Assembly: GCA_947172415.1 (NCBI GenBank)
Contig: OX359189.1
Span: 3,052,501-3,116,500, forward strand
DNA: 64,000 nt
Origin: Chondrosia reniformis
Taxonomy: Eukaryota > Porifera > Demospongiae > Chondrillida > Chondrillidae
Direction: 5' to 3'
A program made the translations under genes and the position numbers. The notes beneath the pieces were generated by a model, which saw only the letters and a list, made by a program, of their open reading frames with translations, did not search any database and was not told the origin of the DNA. Below are positions 38,076 through 47,881 of this stretch, piece after piece. The stretch's first letter is position 1. The number at the start of each line of letters is the position of its first letter.

Positions 38076-39717
38076 GTTAACAACTATCCACTTCCTCTTC
38101 AGTTTTACATATACGTATATACAGTAATCTGAACCTCCAGAATACCCATAAGAAATACGTATATTCACTGAATCTATGAAGACCAGCACTCCAATACTTG
38201 TAAACTGCAGCTGTTTCAAATTCTATATGCATTGATATATGAACTCTGTATATTACAATTATTCCTATATATATTGGATATATAGCTGTAAATTTAAGTT
38301 ATAATTCTTCAGGTACACGTAAGTGTTCATTTAAGAGATTGGAGAAGGTTAGAGGAAACCTTTAGGAACATATATATACAGGCTCATATAAAGAGTGTAT
38401 GGTTTTATACTTCATCAGGTACAGTAACTATAGCTAGCTGTATATAGCCGTTAGTACATATATCATTGCCATAAACAGTTCAGAAGAAGGCCTAGGAAAT
38501 CTGTCCACAGCTTTTCCAACAGAAAATAGTAGTAAAATAGTTGCTTTTCTTCTTCAATCTAGCAATAGTCTGAAAACAGTTTATTCTGAGTTTACGTATG
38601 TTTTCCCTCTCCTCATATTGATGTCAACCATGCATATCTTTAGGAAAATGCATATCAAATATTGCGGTAACTTGAATTTTAATGTCTGTTTCAACTGTAT
38701 ACACCTATACATATATTCCACTGAAAAATAACTACATCTCGAAAACAATGTTTGCATATTATTCCTTTTGGTTAGTGGATGGTTACCAAATTGACACATT
38801 TATATAATCAATAACATGTATTGATAGCAGACCTAAATTGAATATATATATATATATGTTGAGTGTAAGCACCTATACCACCTCTGATCATTTCACATTC
38901 TATATATTCACTTTCAACTACCTGGGTTATTCATGTACATGTACTACTCTAGCCATATGTGAGCAGGTTACAAAATTAATGGATCGGAAACATATAGTGA
39001 TTTAATTTTACATATTAAATTGAGTCAGGTATATATATATATATTACCGGTATGTATACATACTGGTATATACGTACATATATACCTGCATGACTCAATT
39101 CGAAGAGTGGCATTATAACAGTAACATGCATCTAATTATATAAATTCCCAAAAACCTGACCAAGTATATATATAAGTTAAATAAAAACATTCAAAAATGA
39201 GTTAGGGATGGCACTATATATAACAGTGATTGGCACATCTAGAAAGAGTAACGAAACAAGACAGTGATCATATGATAAGGCTAACATTGCAGAAGTGGCA
39301 TACTGAAACTTAGCTATACACGTACATCACCTCTATGTTTGGGCACATCATGGATATATACAGTACAAGTTACAATATACTAAGGTAATCGAATATAAAT
39401 AATATAAATATTTCATATGGCTCCAGGAAAGGACTTAGAAACAGAATGGGTGTATTATCATAAAGTTTAGGGTATAAAACTCATTTTAATTAAGGGATTT
39501 TTCATTTAGGCCTCCGTTTGTTAGAAAACAGAGGACAAAGTCTGCATATAAAATGCCATAGGACTATAGAAAACCTATAGGAAATTTATATTAAAACCAT
39601 GTGTTATATTGATAAAAATTTTCACTTTGTCAGATAACTGTGAAACCAACATATATCATGGTACATGTGTATGACAAACGTCTGGCGAAGTTTTGCTTAA
39701 TTAAATGAGCAAAATAA
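38076..39717. other. Intergenic, no gene recognised
   Basis: AT-rich, with short TA-microsatellite runs near 38850 and 39030. A dispersed word (CACCTCTATGTTTGGGCACA and similar) near 39325 also occurs near 12605, 37525 and 54975. Confidence 0.4.
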
Positions 39718-39917
39718 TCAAGATATAATGAAGAATTCAAGGTTACGATTGCGCAATCTGGGGATGTATTTATGATGTTTCTCTAGTGCGTCACCAACAC
39801 CTTCGTATGTCGCTCCGTACACATTTAGTGAATCTTGTGACGTTGCGAAAACGTCACCGCCTCGTTGGCTAAAGAAGATTATCCCTTTGTGAACGGCTAT
39901 GACAAGTCGACGCTCTC
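39718..39917 (-). other. Possible terminal exon of an unidentified minus-strand gene
   Basis: Locally GC-richer. On the minus strand it is open for 66 codons, from an acceptor-like CTCGTAG to a TGA, with KGIIFFSQRGGDVFATSQDS and YGATYEGVGDALEKHHKYI. I do not recognise a family and found no second exon, so this may be chance. Confidence 0.25.
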
Positions 39918-40159
39918 CTACGAGAAGGAGCTAGCGAACAGGCGAGTTGTAGCGAAGGTTAGATAAAGCGTTTTTGTATACGTTCCCGTCAAGTTTGAGG
40001 CAGAGTTGTTCCTATATTGATGCGAAAGACTGAATTCGTTTGGTCGACCGTATTACTTTGGTAATTTAAGCTCTGTCTTCTCTTCTTACATTATCTGTTA
40101 ATATTTTTACTTGTCCATGCATGTGTAGGAATAAGGAGTGTTTGTTGCGATCATTACGA

Positions 40160-40318
40160 GAATAAAGCCTTGTTGAGTGTCAGCAACATGAATTTACTAA
40201 TTTCCTATTTATACTGAATTGTATTCCCATTCCTCATATATTGCTGATGAAGACCTCTGTTTCCAAACGTCCAGAATTAGTAAATTCATGTTGCTGACGT
40301 TCAACAAGGCTTTATTCT
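40160..40318. mobile_element. Foldback MITE with hammerhead-like core remnant
   Basis: Inverted arms of about 40 bp: AATAAAGCCTTGTTGAGTGT then CAGCAACATGAATTTACTAA, repeated inverted at 40274-40316. Between them lies TGCTGATGAAGACC and, after a few bases, AAACGTCC, the same layout as the 61.97-kb element but with the GAAAC box damaged. Confidence 0.75.
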
Positions 40319-40435
40319 TATCCATGTGTACTACATACAGTAACGAATTTGCTCATAGCGAATGTTTATAAGTATAGTGAAATACTTTGTTAGCTAATTA
40401 CACTCAAGTTCACTACACAGTGCAAGTTACTAGCA

Positions 40436-40705
40436 AATATATAAAATATTAAAAATACAATCAAGTACTACACAGTACAAGTTACAATTATAAGAGATCC
40501 AAGTGACTATGTAATATTAAAGTTACAATCAAGTACTAGCTACACAGTGCAAGTTAGAAATCCAAGTGACCCCTAGGATAATCAGTAGTATAGTTGCATA
40601 CTTTGAAATCCTCAACTACTGCATAGAGAGTAGTAGTTGATACAGATCATCCAATTGCAAGCTAGAACACATGGCCTACCAATTACCTTTTCACACCTTA
40701 GTATA
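40436..40705 (+). repeat. Left half of the MITE split by the CACTA-like element
   Basis: Left inverted arm (AAAAATACAATCAAGTACTA) up to the target TA at 40704-40705. The right half resumes at 54508, and the two arms are reverse complements. The joined family member is at 4128-4420. Confidence 0.85.
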
Positions 40706-40874
40706 CACTGTTAAAACACTGGTGTATATTATACACCAATTTGGGGGTTATAAACACCGTTCACTAAACCCACCAATGGTGGGTTTAAAGCTGGTGTGTT
40801 ACAACCACTGCTCACTACACAAATCATCACTCACAGGTTATAATTCGCTGGTGACATGATTCCTGTACATCCCA

Positions 40875-40931
40875 TCCTAGCTGATGAGCCCTGGCATTGG
40901 GCGAAACAGGTAGAACCTGCCTGTCCTAGGA
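40875..40931 (+). ncRNA. Type I hammerhead self-cleaving ribozyme
   Basis: All core nucleotides are present: CTGATGA at 40881-40887, GAAA at 40903-40906, and the cleavage triplet G-T-C at 40923-40925. Stem I is six perfect pairs (TCCTAG 40875-40880 with CTAGGA 40926-40931). Stem II is GCCC 40888-40891 with GGGC 40899-40902 around a 7-base loop. Stem III is ACAGG (the last A of GAAA and 40907-40910) with CCTGT 40920-40924 around a 9-base loop. Predicted cleavage is after C40925. It lies 169 bp inside the left end of the transposon and reads inward. Activity is inferred, not shown. Confidence 0.85.
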
Positions 40932-41070
40932 AGTGGAGCTAATATACGTATACGTGTACATGTCACTGAGTAATTGTTGATATACGTATTTCATATACGC
41001 TTAGTTTAATGCCACAAAGTGCATATACTGGTTGACAAGCAGGAAGAACCACAGACAACTGATCCAAATG

Positions 41071-41128
41071 ATGAAGTAAATGACCTTTTTATCAGTGCTC
41101 CCATTGATAAAAAGGTCATTTACTTCAT
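41071..41128. repeat. Perfect 24-bp-arm hairpin
   Basis: ATGAAGTAAATGACCTTTTT then ATCA, a spacer of about ten bases, then the exact complement. It lies just outside the inverted-repeat block. Confidence 0.8.
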
Positions 41129-41362
41129 ATATAGACACACAAATGACAGTTACACTGAAGGGCTCTCCTATATGCTTAGAGGTCAAGTACCCTATTAACA
41201 AGTTGTATTATACACACTATAATCTCAATTTCTCTGTCAACCTAGACAAAGAAACAAAACCTGTGAATAGAAAGGTCAACAAAAAGTATATATTAAAGTC
41301 GTGGACAAAACCTCAATAAATTCCCTTAAGCCATCTGCAATTAGTAAAAAAATACAAGCCAT

Positions 41363-42863
41363 GTCCACTGTAAGTATACATTAAAACTATTTAATTTGTC
41401 TTAAATATATGTTATTTCATTTCAGTTCTCAGTCTTTAGAATGTAAATGTTTCTTTCAAACACTGAATCTAAGAATCCAAATTAATATGGATTGGTTTTG
41501 TGCTGTAAGAAATAGTTACATTCAAAGGTCAAATCTATATACAGCCTTCTTAACAAGCTTTTCCTATCTGTCATATACACTTACATGGCTTCTCTGTTTA
41601 AACAGTTGTGGTTTAGAAATATGTACATTTTCTGATATTAATTGCATGTAAAAATAAGAAATGATGCAATTGAATAATCAAGGGGTCAAAAGTTTGCTTA
41701 CATCTGTAGACTTGTATGGCTTCAGAGACACAATTAGTAAAAAAATACAAGCCATGTGCACTTTGCTCTGTTCCATATGTGGTTCACTTTTGGGACCAGC
41801 ACCAAAGAAATTGGCCATTAAAGGATATTTGGTGTTGCTCCTAGAAATGAAGCCATATTGATAAAACGTTGCGAAACCATACTTTGTGAATGCTATACTG
41901 CTAACCACCTCATACAAATGCAATCTATCTAACAAGCTTTAACTATTAATGTAGTTCTTTGCAAGTTAATATATTTATTAGTAAATTTCTTATAGGGTTT
42001 TTTGGATTTGATTAAGAAATGGCAAACAAAACACTATCATTAGGATGCAATTCCTGTGCATTTTAAACAAAACATTTTAAAAGTATATTAAAGTCTCGGA
42101 CAAAGAGCTCAATAAATTCCCTTAGGCAATCTGCGGGATCCCAATCTGTGTTACTACGAGCAAGTAAGCGTAGCATAGCCATTAAAAAAATAGAACCAAT
42201 CCTATTATGGACTTAATGGTTACATTTAATTAAAAGTTTTGCTACACACGCATGGATAGTGCTGCTATGCATGGTGTATTTATAAGAATTTTGAAGATTA
42301 ATCCTCATTTATAGGTTAGAATAAAACGTACATTCAAGGAAAAGAATGCAAAAGGATTTTACTATGCACACACTGAAATATCCATTCACACAAAAACATG
42401 TCCTTTACTCACCTTCAATTGTGTACTCTTGTATGGCTTTTGTCCTTGTAAGGCTTCTTATAGATGACCCTTTTGGTGAAGTAATAATCAAACTGTTAAT
42501 GGACATTCTCTGTCACCCTAGACAAAGAAACAAATAGAAGGTGTTTGTTATTTAAATGGCTTGGTGACCTTTCTATTTACAAGTTTTGTTTCTTTGTCTA
42601 GGGTGACAGAGAAATTGAGATTAGTGTGTATAATACAACTTGTTAATGGGGTACATAACCTCTAAGCTATTAAAGGACAGACGATAAATTCTGATTGTAT
42701 ATACATATAAGATGCCACTTTCTCATGCATAGTAGGAATAAATTTAAACACACAACCAATCATTTGAGGGCCTGAAAGGGTGAGCGTGTTTAAATCCATT
42801 GCTTCGTGCATGAGGGAATTGTATGGCGCAACGTTATGGCACAGACAAGGTTACACGTAGTAA
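41363..42863. repeat. Left arm of a large inverted repeat inside the transposon
   Basis: Reverse-complement copy of 46460-47795, with small indels. Matching landmarks include the hairpin pair at 42511-42612 built on TCTGTCACCCTAGACAAAG, the ORF-like segment KYPLMANFFGAGPKSEPHM (minus here, plus in the other arm), and the inner end TTACACGTAGTAA. The conserved open segment is not a family I recognise. Confidence 0.85.
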
Positions 42864-43019
42864 GGTTATTTAGCCTTAAGCTAGGGTTGGTGAATCGGTG
42901 TCACCATACTTACTTTCGGCTTGGGCATCGAGCGCCTCTACTTTAACTTTAACATATCTTGGCAGGCTTCGAATATCCCAACTAGAACTTTACAACACGA
43001 GTCAATTAATCCTCGAGTT

Positions 43020-43176
43020 TTAGATAAACGTTTACGTTAACGTTGATAACGCGTAGGTTACGATACTGCCTTAGAATATCACAATAATATTATAATCATA
43101 ACGCCACATAACGTTATATTATTAGTACGCGTCCTATACAATATAAATTGTTAATCTGTGTCACGAACGTTTTGCG
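43020..43176 (+). repeat. Direct repeat flanking the RGM-like gene, copy 1
   Basis: About 155 bp (TTAGATAAACGTTTACGTTA through GTACGCGTCCTATACAATAT), repeated in the same orientation at 45982-46139 with a few changes. Confidence 0.85.
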
Positions 43177-43191
43177 TAGTCAGTACGAATA

Positions 43192-43575
43192 ATGGAATTA
43201 AGTTTAGCTTCACTTCCACTGGAACCGACACCCCAAATGGAGGAGGCTCCACAGGTTAGCGATTGTACTGCCTACGAGAGTCTCCCCTGTGACAAGGCAA
43301 GTGACAGGAGTGGGGCACTATTAGTACCAAAGCAAGAGAGAATATTCAATCCGATATACGGGGCTGGCGGCGGCGCCACGTCCACATCCTTCAAAGGTAA
43401 CGCCCCCAAGAAGCCTCCTCTCTCACTTACTACTGTCTCCCTCTCTCTTCCTCTCTCACGTACTGCTGTCTCCCTCCCTCTTCCTCTCTCACGTACTACT
43501 ATCTCCCTCCCTCTTCCTCTCTCACGTACTACTCTCTCTCTCTCTCCCATATTTCTAGTTTCACATTTTTATTAG
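43192..43575 (+). CDS. Unidentified reading frame, possible first exon running into a 33-bp TC-rich minisatellite
   Basis: ATG at 43192 opens MELSLASLPLEPTPQMEEAP and continues through ERIFNPIYGAGGGATSTSFK to a GTAACG donor after 43396. Read through, it becomes an 11-residue repeat (SLPLPLSRTTI type) from the 33-bp minisatellite at about 43420-43550. An inverted fragment of its ESLPCDKASDRSG region sits at 46403-46437. No partner exon was found. It could be a captured first exon of a host gene. Confidence 0.35.
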   Translation: MELSLASLPLEPTPQMEEAPQVSDCTAYESLPCDKASDRSGALLVPKQERIFNPIYGAGGGATSTSFKGNAPKKPPLSLTTVSLSLPLSRTAVSLPLPLSRTTISLPLPLSRTTLSLSPIFLVSHFY

Positions 43576-44139
43576 AGTGACACTTGCAAATCAAAATATG
43601 ATGTATGCACTAGGCCAGACTGGGCCCATGAGTCCCTATAATATATAAAATACAAGGGTCATGTTCAGTTTTAAAATACCATATCACAGATCAGAATCGA
43701 AGCTACATCTAAAGAGTTTCAACCAGTATTACTATATCTCTTCCTTGATTTCTTGCAATTGCATGGACATGGGTCTCTATTGATGACTGTAATATATATA
43801 TCTGACACATTTATCGGAAAATTGACACCATATAGTAAGGTACTATCAACAATCCAATGTTCTCAAGCCTAAATCATTCTAAATGGGTCTGCTGAGGATA
43901 CAGGTCATTGTGTATACAGATAAGAGTAAAATACAATGAAAATAAACTATATCACTTTAATTATGGATATATTATGAGTATCAAAATCATTCAATGAATA
44001 TTATCAATTAATTAAAAATTCTGTAGCAGGAATCAAGTGCTAGGTATACAATTACAATAAATTAAATGAAAAAAACAAATATAAACAAAAAGTACTTATA
44101 CATGGCAAAACTGTATATAGGAAAGGGGAAAATATAAAT

Positions 44140-45653
44140 TCATCTATGGTGGGAGACAGCTGGCAGAAAAAGGGTGTCCTCCCCCGCCAGCTTGCTTAGT
44201 AGAACCATTTCAAAGTCGGCTGCCTTGTATATATCAAATTGACAAATCTCATACAAGAAGGGTGGACCCCTCAACTGAAAATTATTAAAGACATGTTCTC
44301 TGGAGCTGCACTGAAGGAGAGACAACATATAATTGGTTGGACAATAGCTCTTTAGTTCACTGATAAATGTCTTCATTTGAACAAGTCTGGCGTGAGCAGG
44401 ACAGCCAGAGTTACACAATCCACTGTCTTTGAGCAGGAGGTGAGGCGGAGCCTGTATGGTCACCACAAAGTGGCCCTTGGCCAGTCGAATACTGATGGTC
44501 ACGTTGTAACTGAAGGATCGAATGAGAGCTGAACCATTTCTGTGAGCTTCAGAGTAACTTGCCTCTACTCGAAGCATACCATCTGATGATAATATTGTTG
44601 CATCAGTAAAGGTTACAGGAAAAGTTCCTACACTTGCTTTGAACAGCTTCTCTTCATGACAAGCATTAGAGTAGAACTTGACAGAAACCTGCAGAACAGT
44701 TAATTTTATGCAATATACGTGCATCATTACATAACACCACTGCAAGCGTGTAATGAAACTTTAACAGGTGACCTTACATGTTTATGATATTCAACGCAAC
44801 TAAGTCAGGTCTATAATATATAAAGCTTTTACAACATAATTCGAGTTACTCACTAGCACCCCCACCCATGTATGATGCTAAAAATGGTTTACCTCATTTA
44901 TCTGCGTGACAGTTTCAGCGGCTGACTTGCGAGGTACCATATTATCGACTGTCACCTCCAGGACTCCAGGGTACTTCATGAGGTACCACTTTCCAGGAGT
45001 GAAACAGGTGGAGATCTCATCAGAGTTAAAGGAGCTCAAATGGGAGAAGGAGAAGTAGCTACAAAACTTTAGTTCTGTGTTCTCCACATTCAGAGGGCAC
45101 CCTCTGGCCAGTGGAGGGTTGGTCCTGTAGCTCATGCTCTGAGGAATGGAGACAATTGGGTCAAACGTGGTGTTCTCCAGGAGAGCCATGTTCCTGACGA
45201 GGGAGCATTCAGAGGAGTCAGTTGGCTCTTCAGTTGGAGGTGGGGGAGGGATTGTAGTTGGACTGTCAGTGCAGTTCAAACTTTCCCTTCTCCTCTTGAG
45301 ATTGACCACCATTAGGGTGAGTGTGAAGCTGCAGCCCTCTCCTAATCTACGAAAGCACGATATGGCCTCAAGTAGCTCGGAGCAGACCATATCTCGATCC
45401 AGGTCCTCCAGCTCCTCCGCTGAGGCAGTGAGGGACACTGTTTGCCGGCAGCTATGTCTCAGATAGTGAGGGTCACAGTTTTGAGCAAGAACTACAAGAA
45501 CACAAAAGGTGGCAGTGCACACTACACCTTAATTGGTTAGGGAAGTGGGATGGCTGCTGTAACAGGAAGAAAGTAAATTGGGTGAGAGCAATAACACTTA
45601 CACTCACCAGAGTGGGTCGCTAGAAAGCCCAGGAGAATTGTAAAAGCGTACAT
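44140..45653 (-). CDS. RGM-like (repulsive guidance molecule / hemojuvelin family) secreted protein
   Basis: Three exons, 45653-45608, 45491-44893 and 44688-44140, give 397 codons in one frame. Exon 1 is a signal peptide (MYAFTILLGFLATHS). An N-terminal cysteine-rich helical part follows (CRQTVSLTASAEELEDLDRD to FTLTLMVVNLKRRRESLNC), then a proline-rich hinge. The C-terminal RGM domain covers CFTPGKWYLMKYPGVLEVTV, VSVKFYSNACHEEKLFKASV, FVVTIQAPPHLLLKDSGLCN and YEICQFDIYKAADFEMVLLS. Family members bind neogenin and BMPs. Two differences are visible: the GDPH autocleavage site is replaced (SFSHL at that place), and there is no hydrophobic GPI tail, the protein ending near FLPAVSHHR. It lies inside the transposon between direct and inverted repeats. 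Family assignment is by motif recognition; orthology is not proven. Confidence 0.75.
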
Positions 45654-45981
45654 GATTTAGGCCACAAGGAAACGTCTGGGCCGTGGTTGTGTAGCATAAA
45701 AGAGCCTGACTTACTAACCTTTCACACATAATTGTATAATGAATACTATTATAAAATCGTTGAATCACCTCTTTTCACTTAAAACAACAATCAAACAAAT
45801 GATATCAACATCTACTTGACGTACATACCAAGCATGGCACTACGCAAGTTTTAAAGTACGTACAGGTGGACTTACGAAAGAAATGAGCGGAGAAGCCTCT
45901 TACTGACAATGGAATCGTATTGGGTCTTTTCCTGCTGGAAACGTGTAGGTTACAAAACTTCCGTAGAATACTATATCAATA

Positions 45982-46139
45982 TTAGATAAACGTTTACGTT
46001 AACGTTGATAACGCGTAGGTTACGAAACTGCCTTAGAATATCAATATCAATAATATTATAATCATAACGCAACGTTACGTTATATTAATAGTACGCGTCC
46101 TATACAATATAAATTGTAAACTGTATCACTGACGTTTGC
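45982..46139 (+). repeat. Direct repeat flanking the RGM-like gene, copy 2
   Basis: Same-orientation copy of 43020-43176; the two copies bracket the RGM-like gene and the MELSL frame. Confidence 0.85.
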
Positions 46140-46174
46140 TCTTTATATTATACTAATAGAACGTACAGTATAAT

Positions 46175-46228
46175 CATAGATCTTATATACTTACGTAACG
46201 TACGTTACGTAAGTATATAAGATCTATG
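46175..46228. repeat. Perfect 54-bp palindrome without spacer
   Basis: The left half CATAGATCTTATATACTTAC and seven more bases is followed directly by its exact reverse complement, so both strands read the same over 54 bases. It can extrude as a cruciform. Confidence 0.95.
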
Positions 46229-46459
46229 GTATAATGATGCTAGACGTTTTGTAACCTATACGCTTGTTTCCTACTCATTTGCCTGAAATCGTTAAAAGGT
46301 GAGTCTTTTTGTTACCATTTTGGAACGATTATTAAGAGATTTTCTAATAAATAAACTTACACTAATAGTTAAAGTTTTGTGTTTAAATTTATTCCTACTT
46401 TAATCCACTCCTGTCACTTGCCTTATCACAGGGGAGAGTAACCTAGTCTGATAAAATCA

Positions 46460-47795
46460 TTACTACGTGTAACCTTGTCTGTGCCATAACGTTGCGCCAT
46501 ACAATTCCCTCATGCACGAAGGAATGTATTTAAACACGCTCACCCTTTCAGGCCCTCAAATGATTGGTTGTGTGTTTAAATTTATTCCTACTATGCATGA
46601 GAAAGTGACATCTTATATGTATATACAATCAGAATTTATCGTCTGTCCTTTAATAGCTTAGAGGTTATGTACCCCATTAACAAGTTGTATTATACACACT
46701 AATCTCAATTTCTCTGTCACCCTAGACAAAGAAACAAAACTTGTAAATAGAAAGGTCACCAAGCCATTTAAATAACAAACACCTTCTATTTGTTTCTTTG
46801 TCTAGGGTGACAGAGAATGTCCATTAACAGTTTGATTATTGCTTCACCAAAAGGGTCATCTCAAGAAGCCTTACAAGGACAAAAGCCATACAAGAGTACA
46901 CAATTGAAGGTGAGTAAAGGACATGTTTTTGTGTGAATGGATACTAAAATCCTTTTGCATTCTTTTCCTTGAAAGTACGTTTTATTCTAACCTAGTCTGA
47001 TAAAATCATAACGTTGCGCCATACTATTCCCTCATGCATGAAGGAATGTATTTAATTAGAAATGTGGTCTGTACGTAAATGTCTACTGCATAAATACACC
47101 ATGCATAGCAGCACTATCCATGTGTGTGTAGCAAAACTTTTAATTAAATGTAACCATTAAGTCCCTAATAGGATTGGTTCTATTTTTTTAATGGCTATGC
47201 TACACTTACTATAGTTAAAGCTTGTTAGAAAGATTGCATTTGTATGAGGTGGTTAGCAGTATAGCATTCACAAAGTATGGTTTTGCAACGTTTTCTCCAT
47301 ATGGCTTCATTTCTAGGAGCAACACCAAATATCCTTTAATGGCCAATTTCTTTGGTGCTGGTCCCAAAAGTGAACCACATATGGAACAGTGCAAAGTGCA
47401 CATGGCTTGTATTTTTTACTAATTGTGTCTCTGAAGCCATACAAGTCTACAGATGTAAGCAAACTTTTGACCCCTTGATTATTCAATTGCATCATTTCTT
47501 ATTTTTACATGCAATTAATATCAGAAAATGTACATATTTCTAAACCACAACTGTTTAAACAGAGAAGCCATGTAAGTGTATATGACAAATAGATAGGAAA
47601 AGCCTGTTAAGAAGGCTGTATATAGATTTGACCTTTGAATGTAACTATTTCTTACAGCACAAAACCAATCCATATTAATTTGGATTCTTAGATTTAGTGT
47701 TTGAAAGAAACATTTACATTCTAAAGACTGAAAACTGAAATGAAATAACATATATTTAAGACAAATTTAATAATTGTAGTGGACTAATCTTTTAG
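46460..47795. repeat. Right arm of the large inverted repeat
   Basis: Inverted copy of 41363-42863, ending 86 bp from the stop codon of the transposase-like gene. It also contains the inverted TCTGTCACCCTAGACAAAG hairpin pair. Confidence 0.85.
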
Positions 47796-47881
47796 ATTGG
47801 TTGTGGCTTTTAAAAAAGCCAATTGAAATAAAAGCAATGGATAACAATAAGGGACAAAGTGAATAACAATAAAAAAACTAA

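Noticed and set aside
41661-41935. Conserved frame in both inverted arms as a gene
   Set aside because: Similarity is explained by the arms being copies; stops differ between copies and no family is recognised.
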